Source of the DNA: Angiostrongylus vasorum
Lineage: Eukaryota; Nematoda; Chromadorea; Rhabditida; Metastrongylidae
Assembly (NCBI GenBank): GCA_018806985.1
Contig: JADANN010000302.1
Coordinates: forward strand, 2,488,001 to 2,552,000
Direction of reading: 5' to 3'
Length of the DNA stretch: 64,000 bases
The notes under the pieces were generated by a model. The model did no database searches, was not told the DNA's origin, and worked only from the letters and a program-made list of their open reading frames with translations. Numbering within the stretch: position 1 is the stretch's first letter; the number at the start of each line of letters is the position of its first letter. A program made the position numbers and the translations under genes. This document shows positions 23,481-35,200 of this stretch, in pieces.

Positions 23481-25515
23481 TTAGTAAGTAATTGTCAGTT
23501 GTTCTGAATGGTGATTGACTGGCAAGGGGTTCAGTGAGTATATTGGATTAGGTAGAATTTCACTCCAGAATTTTCTGACGTCCCCGTGGGTTGTGTTATG
23601 ATTTTTTAGCTGCATTTTAGAATATAACCTAGTAAAGAGAAAGCTTTTTTCTACGAAGTAGGGACATTCTTCGGCCTTTTTGAACAACGTTTGTCCAGTT
23701 AATTTTGACACTGATTTAATGGGATGTTTGTAATAGTTTTCTTACGCTTTTTGAGGATATTCTCCTACAAAGTGAAACAGAATGTTTAAATCTTCCCCTC
23801 CGTTTAAATCTTCTTTTTAAATGTCTAAATCTTCAAGTTTACCTTATTTCATCTTAATATTATCTATGGTTCGCAGATTTCATTTATTCTTATCTGCAAG
23901 ATCTATCCTCCTCACTGTTTCATGTCAACTTAAAAAAACTGCTAAACAAGTTAGCAAGTACCATCTTGGTAGTTATGAGAATTGTTTTCTGTCTCGCAGC
24001 TTCCTCTAGTTTTAGTTTGGTAAACAGTGAGATGTGCCAGGCAAATCTGGTAAAACAGATTTTTAGTCATCATAATAAACTTTGACAGTCTCTCACCTTG
24101 CTCATTACATTCCATTCTGCGAATTTGTAAAGAAAAGGTTCCGTTTTTGTGGTCAGTCATGGCCTTTAAGTTTTCAGTGGTAAATTTGTATAATTCATAA
24201 TCCTTTCACTTGTGAGGTCATTAACGCCTACTACACACTACTACATAGTGTTCTTAGCTTTCATCATGCATTTTCCCGAAATTAACATAAGTGCACTGGA
24301 AGAGTAGATCGTCGGACATAGCAGTTGTGAAAGAAATTGGAAAGCAAAACAAAAAAAAGCAACAAGGCAACCAAGGCTTACAATGGCCTGAAGGCTCCTA
24401 ATCATATGCCATTTACTTCCCCTGTCATTTAACTCTCTGGTTTTGGCCTAACTGTGCTGTAGAATACAGTCTGCGTATACGCTAACATGCGTGTTCATGA
24501 ACATCCTTGAGTAGATGTAGAAGTTATGTGTGAAATCGGAAAGAGAGAATCCATTCTGTTAATGCAACTGCGTCCCAAGGTCGCTTTTTGCTATTTAACC
24601 CCGTGTGCGCCACCATGAGCCGCACCCCGTAACATTGCAACTAACTTGCTAGGATTCTTTAACGAGTTAGATACGACCTACACATGAACATCCAGTTCTC
24701 GAACTGAGTTTTAAGATCATCGGTTTCAATCAGAGTCCTTATATGGGTTTCCGGCGCGTCTCATTCTATACCAGTCATCTTCTACACCCTTATCATCATC
24801 AAGAAAATTCTGATAACTAAGTGTTATACCTGGGTACCGGATTTTAATTGACGGTTTTCTTTAAAGAATGCACTTATATTTGGATCCGTTCCTCTAATTT
24901 TTCCTCATATGAACGGATTTCTCTAAGAGGCAACTGTAATCAACTTTTTGCCTCTTCTACTACGTCTCCCTCAAGTCAAAATTATCTTACTCAAATTCTA
25001 ATCTTGAAGGTGACTATAGATCAGCACCCTAAATACTGGGATTCGAACAACGCTAACTGTTATAATTAGGATTTATCACCCACATTTAATGACTTTGTGT
25101 TACAGGTGAAGACTTTCATTAATATTTTTCTTTGTAATTGAGTTGAATTAAACGACTTTTTTCCAAATGTATCTTATGCATTAGTGGTAGAATAGGGTGG
25201 TCAGGGTATAGCTGGGCTTTTCTTCTTTCTGTAGTTCTTCAGCTGAACTCAACCGGCGCACTTCACCGAGGTTAACTGTGCATTGAACTTAACCAATTGT
25301 TCCAGTTAAGTAGTTTCATTCAGTGACTTGAAATTTGTTGTGTAGAAGAAGATGGTCGACCAGATGTGAGTTTGTCATTTCGATTACCACGCTGAAAAAA
25401 TTTCTTATAGGCATTGATTATTACCACTTCAACAGTTTTCCAATATCTTAATTGATGGTTTCGATATTCGTCTCTGAGAACAGCTTAACGAATTTGTGCT
25501 CTATTTGTCGTACAG
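23481..25515. other. No supported gene
   Basis: About 2 kb. Frames at 23481-23711 (minus) and 24848-25069 (plus) are lone and unassigned. Confidence 0.35.
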
Positions 25516-25526
25516 AAAATATGATT

Positions 25527-25914
25527 CCTCTCAACAATTTACCGCCTCCTCGTGGCTGGGAGGTGTTCCTGGGTGTCGGACTGCGATGTACAGCGGAGGA
25601 ATTCGTCTCCTCGGCAGGGTCTCCCAAGCAGAGAAAGAGTCCGGCGTTTCCATCAGGAAGCCTAGCTAACAGTAAACCAATATCAGGATCCACCACCGTC
25701 CTGGTATCAAAGTCGCATGGTGGCAAATCTCCCTCTGATCCACAAGGGCCGCGGCTGCCTGTGGTGGTTAAGACCTGGAGCACACTTTGGCCAGGCTGTT
25801 CTCGGGATTGCAGGGAACCACAATGGCTTAACCAGCAAATCTTCGAAAAATGGTGATTATGCTAGGGCCCGCACAACTAGTGAGGACGGGCCGTTCATAT
25901 CAAGTATCAAGGCT
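25527..25914 (+). mobile_element. SINE-D copy
   Basis: A 388 bp + strand element starting CCTCTCAACAATTTACCGCC and ending GGCCGTTCATATCAAGTATC. The flanks share ATATGATT at 25519-25526 and 25915-25922. A long frame across it (FLGVGLRCTAEE, GGKSPSDPQGPRLPVV) is a repeat artefact shared by other copies. Confidence 0.75.
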
Positions 25915-25984
25915 ATATGATTTAATTTGACGTTAAAACAAGAACAAAGCATTTAGCGCCGACTAATTCCACTGAGATGTCCTA

Positions 25985-26215
25985 TGCATTTAGGTCAATC
26001 CGTAGAATCGTAGGCGTCATTAAATGCATATTTGACTTATTGCCTATTGTTGCATCAAGTCATTGTTTTACCTTCCGAGATAAGTCTCGTAGCAATTTAC
26101 CGACCTCGTGTGCATGGAAGCTATGGTGTGCCAAGAATTGGCTCGGGACCGAACTAGCGACCACCTGTATATTTGTATTACAATACACCTCTTAACCACT
26201 GAACTATACGCACTA
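25985..26215 (-). mobile_element. SINE-A-like copy, diverged
   Basis: The minus strand starts GTGCGTATAGTTCAGTGGTT (A-box-like) with GTCGCTAGTTCGGTCCCGAG (B-box-like), then the SINE-A spacing with AGGTCGGTAAATTGC and GAGACTTATCTCGGAAG. It has a more tRNA-like head than most copies and may be a sister subfamily. Confidence 0.55.
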
Positions 26216-26219
26216 CTCA

Positions 26220-27550
26220 TCTAGCGCGATTCCTTTCTATTCAATTTGTTTTTTTTTACAAAATATTATCACTAGTGATCGCACGTCGACCAAATGTATC
26301 AGTTATCGTTTAACTCTTCATGTAGTACTTAAAAAAAGTCAAACGGGGTTTTGTGTATATCATAGCAGACGCTCATATACGGATGATCAGAAACATTTTA
26401 GCCCAAGAAGGTTAATTTTTTTACATGATTCGCGAGGAGCTACGAAAGCCACAATAGTTGTAGTTTATAATGTAGTATATTATATATTTATGGGATAATA
26501 GACGTAGAACAGATGGAATAATGGGAAAGGAAGTGTTTGTTTTCATTCGCAGTTCTTGTTTGCAATTAGGTAAAGATTTTTGATGTAGTACAATTGTGGT
26601 GCCCTAATAGTGAGCGATGACGTTGAAGGGATGTTAGTTATTTATCCACTTATTGTGAGCACATCAAACATCAAAGATTCCATTAACTTCCAGAGAAAGT
26701 ATGGTTCTTGAATCAAGTTCTAACTAACTTGATTTTCCTCCGTTCTTCTACATAGAAAAAGTACAATGGTAGTTTAAGAGGTTGTTGATGCTTATGAATC
26801 GAACAGAGTGAGACTACTACTAAGATCGTGGCCCATTCGTGGACGATCATCGTACTCGTGAATACTAATCTCACTCATGAAAAAGGCTTATTCATTTCTT
26901 ACCAAGTCAGTGGACATTAATTTCTTCTTGTGAAGAAAAGAATAAAAATCAGGGTATCAGCGACCCTTCCCAAATCGTTTAGATGTGGGGGTTTTTGGTT
27001 TTTTTTCCATGGTGATTCGAAGCAGAGGTCGTAGTTCTGTGATTGCACTCAAAACTAGTGAACCATTCGCTTACCTCCGAAATTGATTTCCTATGATTTG
27101 ATACTTCAGTAGTACATAGCACAGATTTCAGTTCTGTTCTCATAGGGAATACTATTGCTTTAAATGTAGATCTTATAGAAGAAAGTTTCTCTATTCCGAA
27201 AAAAATAAAAGACGGTCGTCAGAAATGATGCCATATATTTTTTGAACAGTTGTGTTTTGAACACAACCGGTGAGGACGTGTCGTCCAAGTATCCAAGTAA
27301 ATCCCTAGAATTTATGAGGGAAGAATGTCACAAAAAACCGCTTGTATGGAAAAAGATTTTGGATTTGTTAAGGGTAGAATTTTAGTTCTTTATGGATCAA
27401 CAATTTTTATCGTTTTAAGCACTATTCTGCGACTGAGTACCGTAGGATAGTTTCATTTCAGTCTGAATATTATGACAAAATTCGTCTAGAGATCTCGACT
27501 TGCTACACCTATAGCTCTTTACAGCTGTTCTCAACCATTCACTGTTTTGT
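26220..27550. other. No supported gene
   Basis: About 1.3 kb of A+T-rich sequence with no motif that I recognise. A SINE-D tail-like scrap (TGTCGTCCAAGTATCCAAGTA) occurs near 27280-27300. Confidence 0.35.
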
Positions 27551-27559
27551 TGATGAGCA

Positions 27560-27925
27560 GAGAGGAGCTTGTTAAGAAGAAGATTTATTTAGTACAGATA
27601 GTGGCTGACGTCTCGGCGGTTTCGCTCTCTTCAGAGCCTAGACGGGTGTAATTGACACGTGGACTACTCAGCAAAACATCTTCATAACCCCAGCGGAAAA
27701 AAATCAATACGTAAATCATTTTTTCGCATAGTAAAAAACCTTCCTTTACACACGCGCCATTTTGTTCTTTGTAAGTCTTCCAGTGGAGACCAATAACACA
27801 GAGACTTACACATTACATGGATGTGGAATGGGTTGGCTCGCATCAGAGAATCGGTCTGAGATAAGGCACTAGGTCACGCGTGATCACAACCTACTCCTCG
27901 TTATGGCTCATTTTTGGATTTTTGA
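27560..27925 (-). mobile_element. PLE 3' end fragment
   Basis: Holds a ribozyme-like motif at 27603-27638 (minus) and the decayed downstream of the GIY-YIG gene, with GGTCACGCGTGATCACAACC matching the equivalent region of the other PLEs. No usable frame. Confidence 0.6.
27603..27638 (-). ncRNA. Hammerhead-ribozyme-like motif, decayed
   Basis: The minus strand gives GGCTCTGAAGAGAGCGAAACCGCCGAGACGTCAGCC. The first core box is intact, but GAAACGTC has become GAGACGTC, so activity is unlikely. Confidence 0.4.
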
Positions 27926-27929
27926 TTGT

Positions 27930-28929
27930 TTATCTGCTCAATGTCGAGGTCAAAAGGAAGTCGGTCTTGTGAATTAATCTCAATCAATCGCCCTATTATC
28001 GATAAAATCTCTACCTCATTCCTTCAGCGCACTTTGGCGGAAAAAACTTCTATCTACTTAAATTGTCTCCGTACTCCATAGCATATCATTCCCTCACTCT
28101 AAAAAATGGTTTATCACCTCATCATAGCTAGTGATGTTTCTTGTTAAAGTCCGTCATTCGGAAATGTTTTCGAAACTGTCTAGAAATTTGACATCTCGAT
28201 ATACCCGTTCGAAAAACTTAGCTAAGGTTAAATTAACACTAAGAATCACCGCCGCCTTGAAAAAGGAGTTTAAAAAGTGGTAAACTTTTTTCCTGATGTA
28301 CAATAACGTTGGCCATTACTGGTGGGGGTCAACATTGCAAACTCGCGGTATATTGGTCTTTCAATAACTCAGTGAAAAGAAATTCCTCCAAAATATTTAA
28401 AAATGAGCGCGTGGTAGAAAATGTGCTGATAATTTTAAAATTGCTCGCAAACTTGGACCATTAATCTATTAAGGCATCATATATCTAACATTTTTCTTAG
28501 CCTGTTTAACGTATTCCGGGTAACCATACTCCTAACACCTATCGATAATACATTCACTTATCCTCAATACAATACTTGACCAAATTACTATGCCCAAAAG
28601 TTCGAAAGTTGCCGGATTTTCTCTTTCCAAACTTCCAAACGCCTAAAAAATTACTCTTACAGGAACAAGAAGAACTATGTACTATATTTTGTTTGTTGTT
28701 TCTTATCAGTATCTGTAGGCTAGTATCCGTCTTGTGTTTGCTCCTGACGCGGTTTCTTTCCTATAGTGATTCGTCACTATAGTTACCAGTTCAGTAAATA
28801 TTGTAATGTTGCTCATCGATCTAATAAAGTCCTATGGAACGTTTGATGATTGGTAAGAAATTCGTCGTCCGTATAAAACACTATATGACACCAATCAGTC
28901 ACACCAACATACGATTAGTGCTGAGTGCG
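27930..28929. other. Upstream region of the patched-related gene
   Basis: No exon recognised. The frame at 28576-28782 has a hydrophobic end but no splice or family support. Any promoter would lie here, but I see no diagnostic element. Confidence 0.35.
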
Positions 28930-28936
28930 TTTCAGG
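28930..28936 (+). promoter_or_regulatory. Possible trans-splice or 5'UTR acceptor
   Basis: GTTTCAG ends at 28935, 124 nt before the chosen ATG of the patched-related gene. TTTCAG is the consensus nematode 3' splice site. With no coding exon visible upstream, it may receive a spliced leader or close a 5'UTR intron. The frame is open from here into exon 1, so an upstream coding exon cannot be excluded. Confidence 0.4.
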
Positions 28937-29059
28937 TGTGTCAACGTCAACGTCTGTAAAGTTATTACTGCTGAGACTGTGATCGAATTACCATTCGTAT
29001 TCTGTCGTATCACACCCGATATAGTATCTGTTATTCAAATTCAAAACTACCATATCAAT

Positions 29060-29290
29060 ATGATATCAACGAAATTTTGTGAACAACTTATGGCTCGAAG
29101 CTTTTCGTCGTTAGGTCGAACGGTTGGCACGAATCCGTTCACAACGATATCATTATGTATGATGATTTGTGCTGTGATGTGTATTGGATTCATTCGCTTC
29201 GAAGAAGTGAATAACGTTCGTACCGAATACTCACCGTTAAACAGTCCTAGCAGAAAGGAATACGCTATCGCTAAAGAGTTTCTCAATCAG
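29060..29290 (+). CDS. PTR gene exon 1: N-terminus and TM1
   Basis: 77 codons, ending CAG|gtacgc in phase 0. TM1 is PFTTISLCMMICAVMCIGFI. It is followed by FEEVNNVRTEYSPLNSPSR and KEYAIAKEFL, the conserved post-TM1 block of nematode PTR proteins with the RxEYSPxxxPSRxEY pattern. Confidence 0.9.
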
Positions 29291-32200
29291 GTACGCTTCA
29301 ACACCGTCTTCTTACCAACTGACTGTTCAAATTGAAAAGCACATTAATATGTAGTGATGTAATGCCTATTTAATAATGCATATCACTTTAAAATCTCTAC
29401 GACCCAACATTTTTTTATTGGTTCACTTACATCAATCCATTCATACGACGTAATTAATTAAAACGCCTAGGGTTAAAAGCTCTACCCGAAACTGGCCATG
29501 ACATTTCTGAATGTTCTACATTCGATTAAAGGTAGAATTTCCAGACTGGAGCAAAAAAGCAAGCTTGAGGTTTTGCTGATTACAAACTCCAATCGTTTTC
29601 GTAAGATAGGGAATGAACTTTGAGGAAGTTTGAAAAAGAACAGGGCACATGTGTTGCCTTATTGTTCTCGCTTGAGCTAAACATCCTAAACTGGTGGTTT
29701 TTGGATGAACTCCCTAAATGCTCCCTTTTTAAACAGAGTATTGCGAAGAATGTTTTAATCACCTCCCAACGGTTTACCGCCTCATCGTGGTTGGGAGATG
29801 TTCCTGGGTGTTGGACTGCGATGTACAGCGAGGGATTCGTCCCACAGGCAGGGTCTCTCAAGCTGAGAAAGAGTCCGGCATTTCCATCAGGAAGCCTAGC
29901 CAAGAGTAAGCCAATACCAGGATCCAACACCGTCCTAATATCAAAGTTGCATGGTGGCAAATCTCCCTCTGATCTACAAGGGCTGCGACTGCCTGTGGTG
30001 ACGACCTGAGGCTGACTTCGGCTAGGCTGTCCTCGGGATTGCAGAGAACCACAATGGCTTAAGCAGCAAATCTTCGAAAAGTGGTGATTATGTTGGGGCC
30101 CATACAACTAACTAGTGAGGACGGGCCGTTCAAGTATCAAGTAAGTATTTTAATCAAAGCGAAATGTGAAGCCAAAAACTGCCATTCAGATTCCTTACCA
30201 CCCCAGTTGTTCCTATATTTTACAAGTTTGTTACTGCCTCTATTTTTCATGGATGATATCATTTAGAGAAATTCGGTTTTCTGCTGTATGCACTGATAGA
30301 CATTCACACAGACGTGCACATAAACACGTACGCATACATCTCTACATACAAACACCTACATACAACATAAACCCAACAACTCCCATTGATTAATGATAAA
30401 ACAAGCAAAAATAAGTGATAAGTTCGTGTAATGTGGAGTTTCAGAACGGCTCACTGGATCCATGCTACATAATGATAAAGGCGGCTGATGGTGGTTCGTT
30501 ACTGCGCGAGAAGTATCGCACTCGCCTCATGGAGCTCATGGGAACTCTACGCGACAACGTGACCGTGGTCCTCCGAGGTCGGAGTTACGGATTCCGTGAA
30601 CTCTGTGAGCCATATTGTGAGCTGAACACCGCATTTCTTGCCTTTCTCAAACTCTACAATTCATCGATGCCGTCCACTTTCACATATCCGCAAGTGGATA
30701 TGTTTGGTACACAGACCTTTATCGGTGAGTAAAAAAACTTCTGTTTGGTTAATTAGTGTCCCAAAAAAGTTTTTTATTAGCTTAAAGCTGATGCAATGAT
30801 GATCGAGAGTTCTAAATAGCTGCGCACTCTAATATAGATTGCGAATATAATATGGTATAGAAAGGGTCGCTAGTTAAGCGAATAGTAAGTGAGACCGAGT
30901 GTCAGTTATTTCATATGGCTCTGTAACATTCTTTTTTGAAGAGCATCCTTTGTCTTCTTGATAGGAAATTAAGTCAAGTTTTTCCAAAATTGCCCGAGGG
31001 TTTTGAAAATATTCTGGAGCCACCTTATTGTGTGAGCGAGCTTATGAGAGCTTTTGGTGTTCCGCAAATAAACACTGTGTCACGAAAAATTTTCAATCAA
31101 AAGCCAATGAGGAATTTGCCACTTACTAACATCTTATTTGTTCAAAGCTTCCATGACCATTTTCACCTTAACTGAATGGAAGGCATTATTTATATTGATA
31201 AAAGTGAGATAGAGCGGTCTCCTTAACCGGGTAGATTTGATCTTATATCGACTGAATCCTTTTCGAAACCCTGGCTTGCTCGCATAACTGTTCTTCGTTC
31301 ATAGTTCTCTCAGTGTTGTTATGCTCTTGACATCGTTTAGATCCTTTCTTTTTTTAAACCAGGCAGTTCTGCTTGTTTCCACTGAACTGCAATCTTCTAT
31401 TCGATGGGTAACGTGTTATATGTGAAACCAGTTCGTTGATAAGGATTGACAGCACGTTTTTTCGAATGTCTGGGTATGATTGAAAATTTTTGATACTGTG
31501 TTGCAGTTATGGATTGATGACCAATGCCATACTTCTGATTCGCTAACGTTCCCTGCGTTACACATCAGTGATGTGCGTTTCCTTTTTGAGGCATGCAGTA
31601 GCTAAATTCAAGTTCAAAGTAGCGTAATTTTTCTTATCCTTCTTCAACAAGTATTAGTTTACCGTCAGTACTGACTGTTTTTTTAATGAATCTAGTGCGG
31701 TAGAGTTTAAAACTAGACATTCTTCTTAGTTTTCGCTTACGGTTCACAATGGTTTGTTGAAGCGGTCGTAGAATCTAAAATGATCCATTTTTGTTTCATT
31801 CGTTTTCTTGGCAAATTTACTCTTCGGATAGCAAATTCGTCAGGGGCGATGCCGGTCTTAGCAAAAACTGTTGGCTTCACAATGAACTGAAGTTTTTTCC
31901 GGTTCTATGAATTTCCCTTCATAAAAATGAATCGTGACGTTTACGTGCGAACTGTGATGTATGAATGCTCAGCGAACAGACGACTTTTTGCGATTTGCTT
32001 TATTACTCTTCCAAAAAGCCGAAGGATATTTGAGAAATCGCATGGGTGTGCAGAAAATCATTAAATAGCGCACAAATGGTATGTGTTCGCATACTCTGAG
32101 AAAAATTTCCAATATTCAATTGGTCACACGGATTTGTTTTCTTGTTTTTTTTCGAAGTTCCTGATTTCTTCGTCATTTTTTTCTTCTTACTCAACTAGGA

Positions 32201-35200
32201 AGAAAATGTAAAAGCAGGAAGATGATGTAAATGAATCCATTATTAAAAAATATGTGCGGATGCTTACAAATGTGTTTGCTTGAACTTAACGTGTTGTTCA
32301 TAATAACGATGGAATTAGCCATACTAGTTACTTCGATACTTGGATGGCTCGTCTTTGCTGGTTGTCCGGCCCCCAACATAATTACTATTCTCCGGAGATT
32401 TACTAGTTCAGCCATTGTGGTTCCCTGGAATCCCGAGCACAGCCTGGCCAAAGTCTGTCCCAGGTCGTCACCACGACAGGAAGTCGCAGCCCTTGTGGAT
32501 CAGAGGGAGATTTGCCACCATGCGCCTAGTTTGATGCCGGAATGGTTATGATTCTTGTTATTAGTTCATTCTTAGCTTGGGAGAGCCTGCTGGGGGATGA
32601 ATCTCTCCTGTGTACATCGCATGCCGACAGCTAGGAACACCGCCTGGCCATAATGAGGCTTTAAACCATTGGGAGGATGTTGACCATAACTGACTGATAT
32701 TGCTGAAGATTCCAAACCATTGCACATTGAAAGAAACAATCGATTTCTAAGGACTTTGGTTAGGTACTCAAATGTTAAGCATTAAATTCGGATTTTATTT
32801 CGAATGGTTTACTACACTGGCCTGTGTTAAATGGCGAACTTTCCGTCGGTCTGTATTGCTGTTGTAGCTGTGATTTTGTTGAGAAACAACTGGATCTATC
32901 ATTGTTCGTCATAATGGTCATTAATGACAGTCTTCTGTGATTTCGTTTGTTTGTGTTGTTGAGTGCGACAACAGATTCGGATTTGACTTGTTCAGTTGAC
33001 CAACTTATGATACGAATCATTAATGCCACAAGAATCGCTCCTTTTCGAAATATTCCTAATCGCAAAGGTGTAAACCTACGTCTAATCGCTTAGCATCCAT
33101 TGACAGGTGCCCGTGAAGAAGTACCCAAAACACATTTATCATAGTCATCTCGGGAATATAAGACAAATAGCATTCTGCATTGATCATTCGCTTAAGGATT
33201 CTTCATGTGCATACGGCTCGCTCTATCATGTAAATCGTGATTTATTGCGTGCTGAGCCTATACAGTGACTTGTGGGCGCGTACCAGTGTAAATCAGTGCT
33301 TCTGTCTCCCAGAAACATGTGAACCAATAAATTACCAATCTCGGAGATTTTAAGGGCTTGCTGGGCCCAGCACACGGCGTCGAACCAATGATCACCTGCG
33401 TACATACAGTATGACACGTATAACCAATGCGTTACACGGTCTCATAGGCGTTCCACTGTGTAAAAAATAACTATTACTATGTAAACCATTAAATATTTTT
33501 ATTGACAATTTTCTAACTTCAGGTAACAACGTGTACGGTATTGCGTTTAAGAATGGAACACATCTTATCGAATCGTTCACTACGGCAATTCTTCCGCTGT
33601 TTTTGGTGAGCTCTTACGAGGACAAGGATGTCACCTACGCATGGGTGCTTGCCGCTCGCAAGATGTTCTCGGAGGAGCGTTTCCAAATCTTCAAGGTAAT
33701 GTGTTAAGATAAAGAGAGAGCACTAAAATCTGTGAGAAACTCCTAGGCTATGAATTTAAAACCAACCACCAAATAGCGGAAAGTTCCCTTTACCGTAGCT
33801 TCAAGAGTAGATATAGGACATCTCGTTTCTTAGCTGTCAGACTTATTCAGTATAATTTTGGCTAAATAAAAGCATAAATAATCCTGTAAGAATTTAGATA
33901 GTGCAGGTTGAGCGCTGACGTTTCCACTTTATTATAAACTTTAGAGTGAAGCAACCGGTGACTCGTTGGTGTCTTCCGAAGTTCGACGTATGGGTTTGGA
34001 GACAGCACCAATGATTGTTCTGTCCATTCTTGCTATGGTTCTATTTACCGTATTATCATCAAGAAGGTGTGCATAGTAGTCTTTGACAATTAGTTAGTTC
34101 ATAAAATATGTGAATGTTTGGGAAAAGCACTTGTGGAGGACAAACAAGGCGTGATTACTTACCACAAAACTAATTGCGGTTTCAGGCCTTCAGTTTCAAA
34201 CCATTATCACTAAATTTCTGTCGCGTTGGCAAAAGCAAGGATTCCATTTTATTCTTGCAAAAACTTCAGGCGTGATCCAGCACGTGCAAAGCCATGGGAG
34301 TCACTGATTGGGTGTCTGATCCCGTTGGTGGCTCTACTATGTACAACTGGATTGTTGAGTTGGTGCGGATGGATGTTTCAGGTAGTTCTTCATCGAGTGG
34401 ATTTTTTTCGGAGTTTATTGCGAAATGCCTGTCTTAAGAGATTCTCGTTGAGAGTCTTATCTGATTATCGTTACTGCTAATATTCTAGCTATATCACTTC
34501 ACTGACGAATTCTAGGCCATCATCGTGGCGGCGTTCTTCTTGGTACTTTCTGTCGGCGTTGATGATATTTTTATTATGCTAAGAGCTTGGGATCGAACAG
34601 ACGTCAACGATGAAGTGCCGAAACGCTTGGCGTTGACCTTAGAAGAATCCGGACCAAGTATTTTGATTAGGTATTGACTAAAAATAATTGCAACAAACTT
34701 CGCTGACGGCTTATTTTACCAAAACATATCTGAGCCATTTCCTATAGAAAACCTCGTTTTATTCGCTCTTTTTGTGGATTGGTTATTCGTTTCACTACAC
34801 GAGAGCTACTACTTTGTAGCCAACTATAAAACCTTTTCTTAGAACATCAAAAAGTGTCTTTATAGTCACCAGAACACATTTCAGCTCGGTCACAAATACA
34901 ATGGCGTTCATCATCGGCATGACATCGCAAACGCCAGCTGTGCGCTCGTTCTCACTCTATGCTGCGTTAGCCATCGCTATATGTTTCTTCTACCAACTAC
35001 TTATGTTCAGCGCTGTACTGGCTGCAAGTGGTTATCGTGAACGAAAAGGACTTCAGAGTCTTCTATGCTGCCTAAGGGCGAATCCTAAGGCAAGTTCACT
35101 TCGAAAGACTTTACTACGTCAGAAATGCTTACGAAATAATTTTTGAAAGGCCAACTTTGCTTTAACCTCAGGACTGCTAGTCAAGATCCATCTTTTCACT

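Noticed and set aside
29580..30107. 175-codon minus-strand frame
   Set aside because: Antisense of a SINE-D copy; the same peptide appears at the copies at 16562, 25527 and 58442.
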